Source: Streptomyces actuosus (GTDB lineage Bacteria > Actinomycetota > Actinomycetes > Streptomycetales > Streptomycetaceae). Taken from it: 60,813 nucleotides of DNA. Below the pieces are notes generated by a model. That model was given only the letters and a program-made list of their open reading frames with translations, did no database searches and was not told where the DNA came from. The first letter of the stretch is position 1. Every line of letters starts with the position of its first letter. The DNA lies in assembly GCF_016921115.1 (NCBI RefSeq), contig NZ_JAFFZS010000043.1:1-60813 (forward strand), in the 5' to 3' direction. The position numbers and the translations under genes were made by a program. Shown here piece by piece: positions 18,024 through 28,243 of the stretch.

Positions 18024-19664
18024 TCAGCCCGTGGCCCTGCCGAGATGGTCCTCGTCCGCCTGCCTCAGCTCGCCCTCCTCCAGCACCAGCCAGCGGGTGA
18101 TGCCGATCGACTCCAGGAACGGCAGGTCGTGGCCGGCCACGATCAGCGCCCCCTCGTACGACTCCAGAGCCGTGGTCAGCTGCCGGACGCTGGCCATGTC
18201 GAGGTTGTTCGTCGGCTCGTCCAGCATCAGCAGCTGCGGGGCCGGCTCCGCCAGCATCAGCGCCGCCAGCGCCGCCCGGAAACGCTCCCCGCCCGACAGC
18301 GTGGCCGCCGTCCGGTCGGCGCGGGCGCCCCGGAACAGGAACCGGGCGAGGCGCGCCCGGATCCGGTTGTCGGTGGCGTCCGGCGCGAACCGGGCCACGT
18401 TCTCCGCGACGGTCAGCTCACCGTCGAGGATGTCGAGCCGCTGCGGCAGGAAACGCAGCGGGACGTGCACCTCCACCTCGCCCGACACCGGCTCCAACTC
18501 CCCGGCGATCGTGCGCAGCAGGGTCGTCTTGCCCGCCCCGTTGCGGCCGATCAGCGCGATCCGTTCCGGGCCGCGCAGTTCCAGCCCGCCGCGGAGACGG
18601 CCGCCGTGCACCAGGGACAGATCCTGCAGCGTGAGGACCGATCGGCCCGGCGGCACCGCGGTGTACGGCAGGTCGACGCGGATCTCGTCGTCGTCCCGGA
18701 CCGCCTCCACCGCCTCGTCGAGCCGTTGCCTGGCCCCCGCCAGCCGGTCCTCGTGCAGCAGGCGGTGCTTGCCGGCGGAGACCTGGGCCGCGCGTCTCTT
18801 CAGCTTCATCACGGCCCGGGGCTCACGCTTGGTCTCGTACATCTTGTCGGCGTAGCGCCTGCGCTGCGCCAGCCTGGAGTGGGCCTCGACCAGTTCGCGC
18901 TTCTGCTTCCTCAGGTCCGCCTCGGCGACCCGGACCATCCGCTCGGCCGCGTCCTGTTCGACGGCGAGTGTCTCCTCGTAGTCGGGGAGGTTGCCGCCGT
19001 ACCAGGTGATCTCCCCGGTGCGCAGGTCGGCGATCTGGTCGACCAGGCCGAGCAGTTCGCGGTCGTGGCTGACCACGACGAGGACCCCGGACCACGCCTC
19101 CAGCGCGGCGTACAGCCGCCTGCGGGCGTACAGGTCGAGGTTGTTGGTGGGCTCGTCGAGGAGCAGCACGTCCGGACGGCGCAGCAGCAGCGCGGCCAGC
19201 CGCAGCAGCACGGACTCGCCCCCCGACAGCTCGCCGATGGTGCGGTCCAGGCCGACGTGGCCGAGGCCGAGTTCGCCCAGGGCGGCCAGGGCTCGCTCCT
19301 CCACGTCCCAGTCGTCGCCGACGATCTCGAAGTGCTCCTCGCCGACGTCGCCGGACTCGATGGCATGCAGGGCGGCCCGCTGCGCGGCGATGCCGAGCGC
19401 CTCGTCGACCCGGAGGGCGGTGTCGAGCGTGACGTTCTGCGGCAGCCACCCGACCTCTCCGGTGACCCGGACGGTGCCTCCGGTCGGCGTGAGTTCCCCG
19501 GCGATCAGCTTCAACAGGGTCGACTTGCCGGAGCCGTTGACGCCGACCAGTCCGGTCCGGCCGGGGCCGAAGGCGGTGTCGAGGCCGTCGAAGACGGCGG
19601 TGCCGTCGGGCCAGGCGAAGGACAGGGACGTGCAGATGATGGACAGGGACGGAGACGCGGACAT
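18024..19664 (-). CDS. ABC-F ATPase, candidate ribosome-protection protein
   Basis: 546 residues from ATG 19664. Two ABC domains without membrane segments: Walker A GVNGSGKST (~41-49), signature LSGGESVLLR and Walker B LLLDEPTNNLD in the first half; GRNGAGKTT, LSGGERFR and LMLDEPTNNLD in the second. The linker between them (charged helices around KRELVEAHSRLAQRRRYADKM) is the ribosome-reaching arm in this superfamily. ABC-F proteins act on the ribosome, either in translation or by displacing antibiotics. The unusually long leader (see 19665-19933) suggests an inducible resistance factor. Not part of an operon. Confidence 0.88.
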   Translation of the reverse strand: MSASPSLSIICTSLSFAWPDGTAVFDGLDTAFGPGRTGLVGVNGSGKSTLLKLIAGELTPTGGTVRVTGEVGWLPQNVTLDTALRVDEALGIAAQRAALHAIESGDVGEEHFEIVGDDWDVEERALAALGELGLGHVGLDRTIGELSGGESVLLRLAALLLRRPDVLLLDEPTNNLDLYARRRLYAALEAWSGVLVVVSHDRELLGLVDQIADLRTGEITWYGGNLPDYEETLAVEQDAAERMVRVAEADLRKQKRELVEAHSRLAQRRRYADKMYETKREPRAVMKLKRRAAQVSAGKHRLLHEDRLAGARQRLDEAVEAVRDDDEIRVDLPYTAVPPGRSVLTLQDLSLVHGGRLRGGLELRGPERIALIGRNGAGKTTLLRTIAGELEPVSGEVEVHVPLRFLPQRLDILDGELTVAENVARFAPDATDNRIRARLARFLFRGARADRTAATLSGGERFRAALAALMLAEPAPQLLMLDEPTNNLDMASVRQLTTALESYEGALIVAGHDLPFLESIGITRWLVLEEGELRQADEDHLGRATG

Positions 19665-19933
19665 AGGGCCTCGCAGGTGCCTCGGTGCGGGTCGGGGGGC
19701 GAACGCATGTCGAGACACCGCACGGCGGCCACCACGAGGGAGGCGGGTCCTGGAGGCAGAGGGCACGGAAAGGCCCTGCGCCGGAGGACGGCTCGGACGC
19801 CGAGGTCGCACGCCACGTAGACACACTGCACGTGTGTGACGCGGTGTCTCAGGACCTCAGACGAGCAACGTCCTTCTCCAATCGACGGCAACAGGACCGG
19901 GATCACCGTACGAAGGGCCCCGTGGGGCGTCAA
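19665..19933 (-). promoter_or_regulatory. Promoter and ~235-nt structured leader of the ABC-F gene
   Basis: On the minus strand TTGACG (19928-19933) is separated by exactly 17 bp from TACGGT (19905-19910), a good principal-sigma promoter. Transcription would start near 19898, leaving about 235 nt before ATG 19664. The leader contains a 10-bp long-range complement (GCGGTGTCTC at 19841-19850 with GAGACACCGC at 19712-19721, plus-strand bases) and a local ACACAC/GTGTGT hairpin near 19821-19837. Long folded leaders with translation-dependent attenuation are known upstream of several antibiotic-resistance ABC-F genes. A short leader peptide is possible but I cannot fix its start. Confidence 0.6.
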
Positions 19934-20222
19934 AGCATTTTCGGACGGGCCCACCGGGCCGTGCTGCGCGGGCCCGGCGAGGGCGTACGCGCGCGGCGGA
20001 TCTCAGCCGGCTGCCGAACGGTCATGGAATGCTCAGGTGTTCCGCATGACGCACACGAACACGGCATCGCCCCCCGGCCACGCCGTCCGCGTGCCGCGCG
20101 TTCCCGGCCGCCCGCCGGTCCTGCCCGACGTCTGGGGTGTCGCGTCACAGGGGAGCTGCCGGACGCGGGGCCGTGCGGGCCCTGGCCGGTGGCCTCGACC
20201 ACGGCGAGCTCGACGCGGCCCG
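19934..20222. other. Intergenic region between ssgD and the ABC-F promoter
   Basis: 289 bp after the ssgD stop and before the ABC-F -35 element. It is locally less GC-biased in places, with no recognisable gene. Any ssgD terminator must be here, but I do not see a strong perfect stem. Confidence 0.4.
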
Positions 20223-20639
20223 TCAGCGGGCGTCGCGCATCAACTCCGCTAGGTGGTGGTCCAGGTCGAGCTGGACGTGCTCCAGACCGGCGGGCACCAG
20301 GGCGCCGGTCGCTTCGAGGAACCGGCGGATGTCGGAGGAGTGGACGTGGACGACCGCGGTGCCCTCCGGTGCGTGGAACTCCAGGACCGTGCGGTCGAAC
20401 CCGTACGGCCAGACCCGGACGTCGCCCTGGCCCTCCGGGCCGTCGAGGCCGGCCGCGAGCAGCTCACGGGCGAAGGTCCAGCAGACCTCCACACCCTCCA
20501 GGGTGGCCGGGGCGGGGAAGGTCATGCGGACCGCGAAGGGGTCCCGCCGGTCGTAGTGCAGTGTGGCGGGGATGGTCGGCATGCGTGGCGCGGCGGCGAC
20601 GAGCCGCGCCTCGACGGGCTGCGCGATGACGGTGGACAA
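20223..20639 (-). CDS. ssgD: SsgA-like sporulation protein, probable SsgD
   Basis: 138 residues from a TTG start at 20639, chosen because GGGAG lies 7 bases upstream; the ATG at 20669 lacks a ribosome site. The whole length is an SsgA-like domain: TLHYDRRDPFAVRMTF, VCWTFARELLAAGL, GDVRVWPYG and LDLDHHLAEL are the family blocks. SALPs occur only in morphologically complex actinobacteria and guide septum placement and peptidoglycan maturation. The N-terminus and chromosomal position match my memory of ssgD (SCO6722), implicated in lateral cell-wall synthesis. Paralogue identity would need a tree. Single gene. Confidence 0.85.
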   Translation of the reverse strand: MSTVIAQPVEARLVAAAPRMPTIPATLHYDRRDPFAVRMTFPAPATLEGVEVCWTFARELLAAGLDGPEGQGDVRVWPYGFDRTVLEFHAPEGTAVVHVHSSDIRRFLEATGALVPAGLEHVQLDLDHHLAELMRDAR

Positions 20640-20961
20640 CGCCTTGCTCCCTTGTGACGGCTCGGCCATGAACGGGTGGATGGCACCGGCACTTCCACAG
20701 ACGTAGGAACCGGCCCCCGCGTGCACCCCGGAGCCGAGTGACCTCTGTCACCGCATTCATGCACAGCCGTGGCAGGGCGGCTCATTCCGGCGTGGCCCGT
20801 GAGGGTTCCGGGGGATCCCGGAAAGCGCCGGCCCCCTCGGACGACGGCGGCGGGGCGAGACGAGCGGCCGCGCGAGCGGGGCGCGGCACCGGAGGGCGGA
20901 GCGGCCTGAGCGCGCGTCAGCCGCGGCGGCCCGGCAGGCCCCGGCCCGCGGCCCGTCGGTC
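20640..20961. other. Upstream region of ssgD
   Basis: 322 bp between the ssgD start and the stop of the YciI gene, both on the minus strand. It should contain the ssgD promoter and a YciI terminator. I recognise no clear -10/-35 pair and no gene. Confidence 0.4.
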
Positions 20962-21258
20962 TCAGGCGAGCGTCTCCCGGAAGGCGGCCAGCTCGGGGGC
21001 CGTCCTGGTGGCGATGAACTCGGTGATCCGGTAGGTGCAGACCCCCGCGACGACGAACGGGTCGCCGGCGGTGAGCTCCTCGACCTGTGCCCGGCTCTCG
21101 GCGACGGCGAGGACGATCCCGCCCTCGCGGGGCTCCTTGCGGCCCGAGGCCAGGAAGGTACCCCGGGTGTAGTGCCCGTCGAGCCAGGCCACATGCGCGT
21201 CGAGCAGAGCGTCCACGGCGTCGAGCGGGGCGGTGTAGTTCAGCTCCAGTACGAACAT
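20962..21258 (-). CDS. YciI family protein
   Basis: 98 residues from ATG 21258. A full-length YciI/dimeric alpha-beta barrel protein: LELNYTAPLDAVDALLDAHVAWLDGHYTRG, then the FLASGRKEPREGGIVLA strand-turn-strand and DPFVVAGVCTYRITEF. Members carry a conserved His-Asp pair (here His22 and Asp27 region, HVAWLDGHY) that may be catalytic, but the reaction is unknown in most bacteria. Divergent from endonuclease V with only 49 bp between the starts, so the two share a promoter region. Confidence 0.85.
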   Translation of the reverse strand: MFVLELNYTAPLDAVDALLDAHVAWLDGHYTRGTFLASGRKEPREGGIVLAVAESRAQVEELTAGDPFVVAGVCTYRITEFIATRTAPELAAFRETLA

Positions 21259-21307
21259 GATCGCGAGCTTACGGCGTCCGGGCGGCGCCCCGTACGCTCG
21301 TTCCATC

Positions 21308-22030
21308 ATGACGACCGTACGCACTCCCGCGGGATGGCCCGCGACCGAGGAGGAGGCCCGCGCCGTCCAGGACGAGCTGCGGGCCCGAGTGGTGATCGAC
21401 GAGCCGGGACCGGTACCGGGGACGGGGCACGTCACCGGTGTCGACGTCGCCTACGACGACGAACGGGACGTCGTCGTGGCGGCGGCCGTCGTCCTGGACG
21501 CGGCGAGCCTCGACGTCGTGGCCGAGGCCACCGCCGCCGGCCGGGTGTCCTTCCCCTACGTGCCCGGCCTGCTCGCCTTCCGGGAGATTCCCGCGGTGCT
21601 CGCGGCGCTGGACGCCCTGCCCTGCCCGCCCGGCCTGGTCGTGTGCGACGGCTACGGCCTCGCCCACCCGCGCCGCTTCGGCCTGGCCAGCCACCTCGGC
21701 GTCCTCACCGGCCTGCCGGTGATCGGGGTGGCCAAGAACCCGTTCACCTTCACGTACGACGATCCCGGTCCCCGGCGCGGCTCCTCCGCGCCGCTGCTCG
21801 CGGGCGAGGAGGAGGTCGGCCGGGCGCTGCGCACCCGGGACGGGGTCAAGCCGGTCTTCGTGTCCGTGGGGCACCGCGTCGCCCTCGACAACGCCTGCGC
21901 CCATGTCCTCGCGCTCACCCCGGCCTACCGGCTGCCGGAGACGACCCGCCGGGCGGACTCCCTGTGCCGCCGCGCCCTCCAGGAGACGACGACCCGCCAC
22001 GCGCCCGCGCCCAGGGGAGCCGGCGGATAG
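21308..22030 (+). CDS. nfi: Endonuclease V (deoxyinosine 3' endonuclease)
   Basis: 240 residues from ATG 21308. Active-site acids occur in family order: Asp46 in GVDVAYDD, Glu93 in LLAFREIP and Asp114 in VCDGYGLAHPRRFG. The PYVPG wedge motif that separates strands at the lesion is residues 83-87. EndoV nicks DNA (and in some species RNA) at the second phosphodiester 3' of inosine, repairing deaminated adenine. ASHLGVLTGLPVIGVAKNP is the usual hydrophobic core. Starts 49 bp from the divergent YciI gene. Confidence 0.93.
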   Translation: MTTVRTPAGWPATEEEARAVQDELRARVVIDEPGPVPGTGHVTGVDVAYDDERDVVVAAAVVLDAASLDVVAEATAAGRVSFPYVPGLLAFREIPAVLAALDALPCPPGLVVCDGYGLAHPRRFGLASHLGVLTGLPVIGVAKNPFTFTYDDPGPRRGSSAPLLAGEEEVGRALRTRDGVKPVFVSVGHRVALDNACAHVLALTPAYRLPETTRRADSLCRRALQETTTRHAPAPRGAGG

Positions 22031-22152
22031 CTCTCCGCGTCACCACCCGTGGCGGCGGGTGCGGACGGGTGCCGCCGCCCCGCATCCGCCGGCCCCCGCC
22101 GGGCCCGCTCGCCGGGACGGCTCCCGACGTACCTTCTTCCGGGGTGACTTCG

Positions 22153-23331
22153 TCAGCGCTGCGCCGCCACCCGGAACCGGATGCCGGCCGCCCGCAGCCG
22201 CTCGATGAGCACGCCGCCCATCGCCACCGCCGTGGTCACCTGCCCCGCTGTCGGCGGCAGGTCGTCGAAGGCCAGGCAGAGCGCCGACTCGGCGAGCATC
22301 TTCGCCGTCTCGCCGTAGCCGGGGTCGCCGCCAGAGACCTCGGTGAGGACCCGCCGGCCGCCGCCCTCTCCGACGAAGCGCACCGCGAACCGGCTCCGCG
22401 CCCGCTTCTCGGCGTCCGGCCCCTCGCCCGGCTTCAGCCGGTCCGACAGCCAGCGCCGGGCGGGCGGCACCTGCGCCGCGGCGAACAGCGCCCCGACGGC
22501 CGCGACCCCGCCCAGGGCCATGGGCAGATGCCGTACCGCGGCGTAGTGGCGGTAGCGGAAGTCGGGGCCGTAGGCCGTGAGCGCCTTGGCCGAGCGGCGC
22601 ACGATCTTCGGGTCGATGGTCGGCAGGGGCAGCGCCCAGGCGCCCACCTCCTTGGCGAACCGGGGCACCCCCGACGGGGCCTGCGCCCGGCGGCCGAGCA
22701 GCCGCGGCTCGTGCCGCCTGCGCTCCCGCGCCGCGGCCAGGAGCTGCGGGCCGCGCGCGAACTGGTTCAGCGCCGAGGCGAAGGTGCCGCCGGAGAACGT
22801 CGCGTCGACGCTCACGAAGCCGTCCACCGTCAGCGGCACCCCCTCGGGCAGGTGCCGCACGGTGTACAGGGCGCCCAGGTCGTGGGGGACGGAGTCGAAC
22901 CCGCAGGCGTGCACCAGGCGGGCGCCCGTCTCACGTGCGCGTGCGTCGTGGCGGACGTACATCAGGTCCACGAACTCCGGCTCGCCGGTCAGGTCGACGT
23001 AGTCCGCGCCGGTGTCGGCGCAGGCGGCGACGAGTTGCTCGCCGTACCGGATGTAGGGACCGACGGTCGTCGCCACCACACGCGCCTGCTCGGCGAGCGC
23101 GCGTACGGAGGCGGGGTCGGAGACGTCCGCCGTCAGCACCCCCGCCCTCTCGCCGCCGGGCAGCCGCTCCCGCAGTTCCGCAAGCTTCCGCTCGCTGCGG
23201 CCGGCGATCGCCCAGCGCAGGTCCTCGGGCGCGTGCGCGGCGAGGTACTCCGCGGTCAGTGTCCCGACGAAGCCGGTGGCCCCGAAGAGCACGATGTCGT
23301 ACGGGCGATCCGTTTTTTTCAGCCTGCTCAT
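22153..23331 (-). CDS. Saccharopine dehydrogenase-like NAD(P)-binding oxidoreductase (trans-acting enoyl reductase type)
   Basis: 392 residues from ATG 23331 (GAGAGGTG just upstream). The N-terminus is a Rossmann fold, IVLFGATGFVGTLTAEYL, with AIAGRSERKLAELRERL typical of the group. YVDLTGEPEF and HACGFDSVPHDLGAL are hallmark motifs of the saccharopine dehydrogenase/trans-acting enoyl reductase family, whose mycobacterial members reduce polyketide or lipid intermediates. A hydrophobic stretch near residues 265-285 (MALGGVAAVGALFAAA) could be a membrane anchor. The substrate is unknown. Convergent with endonuclease V. Confidence 0.85.
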   Translation of the reverse strand: MSRLKKTDRPYDIVLFGATGFVGTLTAEYLAAHAPEDLRWAIAGRSERKLAELRERLPGGERAGVLTADVSDPASVRALAEQARVVATTVGPYIRYGEQLVAACADTGADYVDLTGEPEFVDLMYVRHDARARETGARLVHACGFDSVPHDLGALYTVRHLPEGVPLTVDGFVSVDATFSGGTFASALNQFARGPQLLAAARERRRHEPRLLGRRAQAPSGVPRFAKEVGAWALPLPTIDPKIVRRSAKALTAYGPDFRYRHYAAVRHLPMALGGVAAVGALFAAAQVPPARRWLSDRLKPGEGPDAEKRARSRFAVRFVGEGGGRRVLTEVSGGDPGYGETAKMLAESALCLAFDDLPPTAGQVTTAVAMGGVLIERLRAAGIRFRVAAQR

Positions 23332-23479
23332 GACACCTCTCGCTCCTGCGCCGGCCGCTGTCGGGGGCCGAGGCTAGCGCGGGGGCACGGCCGCGCTGCG
23401 GGCGCCCCCGCTGCGACCGCACCGCGCCACGCCCGGCCCGGCGCTCCCCGGGCGGCCGTCCCCGCATCCATAATTGGCT

Positions 23480-23529
23480 AAGCGCTTGCTCGTCCGGGTC
23501 TTGTGCCCGCTGGAACACGTTCTTAGCAT
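23480..23529 (+). promoter_or_regulatory. Promoter and possible operator of the CaiB-thiolase-FadB operon
   Basis: TTGTGC (23501-23506), 17 bp, then TAGCAT (23524-23529) is a plausible principal-sigma promoter 41 bp before the CaiB ATG. AAGCGCTTGCT (23480-23490), centred on the palindrome AAGCGCTT, lies just upstream of the -35. It resembles half of the CAAG-N2-CTTG operators of TetR regulators of acyl-CoA metabolism. The region is noticeably AT-richer than its surroundings. Confidence 0.5.
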
Positions 23530-23569
23530 CACTGGTGTTACATCGTTTGTGTCACGGCAAGGGGGCTGG

Positions 23570-24765
23570 ATGACAGCGGCACCGACAGCGGGGCAGGGCC
23601 CCCTCAGCGGCGTGCGTGTGGTGGAGCTGGCCGGGATCGGTCCGGGCCCCTTCGCCGCCATGCTGCTGGCGGATCTCGGCGCCGACGTCGTCCGTGTGGA
23701 CCGCCCCGGCGGACCCGGACTCGGCATCGACCCCGCCTTCGACGTCACCAACCGCAACAAGCGCTCGGTGGTGGTCGACCTGAAGGCCGCCGACGGCGCG
23801 GCGCGGGTCCTCGACCTCGCCGCCCGCGCCGACATCCTCGTCGAGGGCTACCGCCCCGGCGTCGCCGAACGCCTCGGCGTCGGCCCCGCCGACTGCCACG
23901 CCCGCAACCCCCGCCTCGTCTACGGCCGCATGACCGGATGGGGCCAGCAGGGGCCGCTCGCCCAGCGGGCCGGCCACGACATCGGCTACCTCGCCGTCAC
24001 CGGAACCCTCGGCATGATCGGCCGCGCCGACCAGCCGCCGGCCGTCCCCGCCAACCTGGTCGGCGACTACGCGGGCGGCTCCCTCTACCTCGTCGTCGGC
24101 GTCCTCGCCGCCCTCCACCACGCACGCGCGGGCGGCACCGGGCAGGTCGTCGACGCCGCCATCGTCGACGGCGCCGCCCACCTCGCCTCCATGATCCACG
24201 GCATGCTCGGGGCCGGCGCCTGGCAGGACCGGCGCGGCGCCAACCTCCTGGACGGCGGCTGCCCGTACTACGGCACCTACGCCACCTCCGACGGGCAGTA
24301 CATGGCCGTCGGTGCGCTGGAACCGCAGTTCTACGAGGAATTCGTCCGCATCCTCGGCATCGGGGACCGGGCCCGGGCCCACGGGGACCTCTCCCGCTGG
24401 GGCGCCCTGCGCGAGGAGGTCGCCGCCCGGTTCAGGACCCGCACCCGGGACGAGTGGACCGTCCTGTTCGAGGGATCCGACGCGTGCGTGGCCCCCGTAC
24501 TGTCCCTGCGGGAGGCCCCGCACCACCCGCACCTGGCGGCCCGCGGCACCTTCACCGACCACGGCGGCCTCACCCAGCCGGCCCCCGCACCCCGCTTCTC
24601 CGCGACCCCGACCGCCGTCCGGACCGGTCCCGCCCGGCCCGGCGCCGACACGGCGGACGTGGCCCGCGACTGGGACGTACCCCACCTGCTTCCCCCGCCC
24701 GGAAACCCGGCCGCGAACCCCGACCCGGGAACCACGCCCGGTCACCCTCAGCGAAAGGCCTCCTC

Positions 24766-24769
<4 letters not shown>
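23570..24769 (+). CDS. CaiB/BaiF family CoA-transferase or alpha-methylacyl-CoA racemase
   Basis: 399 residues. ATG 23570 follows AAGGGGG; the open frame extends further 5' but crosses the promoter. The N-terminus (LSGVRVVELAGIGPGPFAAMLLADLGADV) is the class III CoA-transferase/Amacr signature, and NRNKRSVVVDLK and GRMTGWGQQGPLAQRAGHDIGYLA contain the usual CoA-binding and catalytic His/Asp region. Asp residues in GDYAGGSLYLV and PANLVGDY fit the racemase subgroup, in which an acid-base pair epimerises 2-methyl branches so that beta-oxidation can proceed. First gene of an operon with thiolase and FadB, supporting a role in branched fatty acid breakdown. The last ~45 residues are a Pro-rich tail. 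Confidence 0.88.
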
Positions 24770-25980
<1,211 letters not shown>

Positions 25981-26026
25981 CCTCCTCCCAACGGATCACC
26001 ACGGATCACCCACGGAGCCACATTCC

Positions 26027-28207
26027 ATGAGCACTGAGCCCACCGCCATCCGCTGGGAGCAGGACGACACCGGTGTCGTCACCCTCGTACTGGACGACCC
26101 CGACCAGTCCGCGAACACCATGAACCAGGCGTTCCGCGACTCCCTCGCCGCGGTCACCGACCGCCTGGAGGCCGAGAAGGACGGCATCCGCGGCATCATC
26201 GTCACCTCGGCCAAGAAGACCTTCTTCGCCGGCGGCGACCTGCGCGACCTCATCCGCGCGGCCCCCGAGACCGCGCAGGACCTGTTCGCCGGCGGCCTCG
26301 CCATCAAGCGCAACCTGCGCCGCATCGAGACCCTCGGCAAGCCGGTCGTCGCCGCGCTGAACGGCGCCGCCCTGGGCGGCGGCTACGAGATCGCGCTGGC
26401 CTGTCACCACCGCATCGCGCTCGACGCCCCCGGTTCGAAGATCGGCTGCCCGGAGGTCACCCTCGGCCTGCTGCCCGGGGGCGGCGGCGTCGTGCGCACG
26501 GTCCGCCTGCTCGGCATCGCCGACGCCCTGCTGAAGGTCCTCCTCCAGGGCACCCAGTACAACCCGCGGCGCGCGCTGGACAACGGCCTGGTCGACGAGG
26601 TCGTCACGACCCGGGAGGAACTGATCGCCCGGGCGCGTGCCTTCATCGACGCCCACCCCGAGTCGCAGCAGCCCTGGGACCGGCCCGGGTACCGGATCCC
26701 GGGCGGCACGCCGTCGAACCCGAAGTTCGCGGCCAACCTGCCCGCCTTCCCGGCCACCCTGCGCAAGCAGACCCACGGCGCCCCCTACCCCGCGCCGCGC
26801 AGCATCCTCGCCGCCGCCGTCGAGGGCGCCCAGGTCGACTTCGAGACCGCCCAGGTCATCGAGGCCCGTTACTTCGTGGAGCTGGCGGCGGGCCAGACCT
26901 CGAAGAACATGATCCAGGCCTTCTTCTTCGACCTCCAGGCGGTCAACTCCGGCGCAAACCGGCCGAAGGGCATAGAGCCCCGTCCGGTCCGCAAGGTGGC
27001 CGTGCTCGGCGCCGGGATGATGGGCGCGGGCATCGCCTACTCCTGCGCCCGCGCCGGCATCGACGTCGTCCTGAAGGACGTCTCCGCCGAGGCCGCCGCC
27101 AAGGGCAAGGGCTACTCCGAGAAGCTGTGTGCCAAGGCCGTCGCCAAGGGCCGCACGTCCCAGGAGAAGGCCGACGCGCTCCTCGCCCGCATCACGCCCA
27201 CCGCCGAGGCCGCCGACCTCGCGGGCTGCGACGCCGTCATCGAGGCCGTCTTCGAGGACACCGCGCTCAAGCACAAGGTGTTCCAGGAGATCCAGGACGT
27301 CGTCGCGCCGGACGCGCTGCTGTGCTCCAACACCTCCACGCTGCCGATCACCGTGCTCGCCGAGGGCGTCCGGAGGCAGACCGACTTCATCGGGCTGCAC
27401 TTCTTCTCGCCCGTCGACAAGATGCCCCTGGTGGAGATCATCAAGGGCGAGCGCACCGGCGACGAGGCCCTGGCACGCGCCTTCGACCTGGTGCGGCAGA
27501 TCAACAAGACGCCGATCGTCGTCAACGACTCGCGCGGCTTCTTCACCTCCCGCGTCATCGGGCACTTCATCAACGAGGGCGTCGCGATGGTCGGCGAGGG
27601 CGTCGAGCCCGCCTCGGTGGAGCAGGCCGCAGCCCAGGCCGGCTACCCGGCCAAGGTCCTCTCCCTGATGGACGACCTCACGCTCACCCTGCCGCGCAAG
27701 ATCCGGGGCGAGTCGAAGCGGGCTGTGGAGGAGTCCGGCGGCACCTGGACGCCGCACCCGGCCGAGGCCGTCGTGGACCGCATGGTCGACGAGTTCGGCC
27801 GCACCGGCCGCAGCGGCGGCGCGGGCTTCTACGAGTACGGTGACGACGGCAAGCGCCTGGGTCTGTGGCCGGGCCTGCGCGAGCACTTCACGCGGCCGGG
27901 CCACCGGATCCCGTTCGAGGACATGCAGGAGCGCATGCTCTTCTCCGAGGCGCTGGACACCGTCCGGCTGCTGGAGGAAGGCGTGCTGACCTCCGTCGCC
28001 GACGCCAACATCGGCTCGATCCTCGGGATCGGCTTCCCCGGCTGGACCGGCGGTGTCCTGCAGTACATCAACGGCTACGACGGCGGCCCGGCCGGCTTCG
28101 TGGCACGTGCCCGGGAACTCGCCGACCGCTACGGTGACCGCTTCACCCCGCCCGCGCTGCTGGTGGAGAAGGCGGAGAAGGGCGAGACCTTCACCGACGC
28201 GCGCTGA
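26027..28207 (+). CDS. Multifunctional FadB: enoyl-CoA hydratase / 3-hydroxyacyl-CoA dehydrogenase
   Basis: 726 residues. Residues ~10-200 are a crotonase domain (TSAKKTFFAGGDLRDL oxyanion loop; ALNGAALGGGYEIALACHHRIA). From ~322 a Rossmann fold starts with KVAVLGAGMMGAGIAYS, followed by the hydroxyacyl dehydrogenase domain with LHFFSPVDKMPLVEI (catalytic His) and the C-terminal helical domains. It catalyses hydration of trans-2-enoyl-CoA and oxidation of the L-3-hydroxyacyl-CoA. Partner of the thiolase upstream. Its stop lies 36 bp from the stop of the convergent MerR gene. Confidence 0.95.
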   Translation: MSTEPTAIRWEQDDTGVVTLVLDDPDQSANTMNQAFRDSLAAVTDRLEAEKDGIRGIIVTSAKKTFFAGGDLRDLIRAAPETAQDLFAGGLAIKRNLRRIETLGKPVVAALNGAALGGGYEIALACHHRIALDAPGSKIGCPEVTLGLLPGGGGVVRTVRLLGIADALLKVLLQGTQYNPRRALDNGLVDEVVTTREELIARARAFIDAHPESQQPWDRPGYRIPGGTPSNPKFAANLPAFPATLRKQTHGAPYPAPRSILAAAVEGAQVDFETAQVIEARYFVELAAGQTSKNMIQAFFFDLQAVNSGANRPKGIEPRPVRKVAVLGAGMMGAGIAYSCARAGIDVVLKDVSAEAAAKGKGYSEKLCAKAVAKGRTSQEKADALLARITPTAEAADLAGCDAVIEAVFEDTALKHKVFQEIQDVVAPDALLCSNTSTLPITVLAEGVRRQTDFIGLHFFSPVDKMPLVEIIKGERTGDEALARAFDLVRQINKTPIVVNDSRGFFTSRVIGHFINEGVAMVGEGVEPASVEQAAAQAGYPAKVLSLMDDLTLTLPRKIRGESKRAVEESGGTWTPHPAEAVVDRMVDEFGRTGRSGGAGFYEYGDDGKRLGLWPGLREHFTRPGHRIPFEDMQERMLFSEALDTVRLLEEGVLTSVADANIGSILGIGFPGWTGGVLQYINGYDGGPAGFVARARELADRYGDRFTPPALLVEKAEKGETFTDAR

Positions 28208-28243
28208 GCCGCCGGCCGCTCGGGGAGGAGGCCGACGCGCCGC

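Noticed and set aside
19511..19954. 147-codon frame covering the ABC-F leader
   Set aside because: It runs out of frame into the ABC-F gene and is not supported by a ribosome site at its start; GC-driven.
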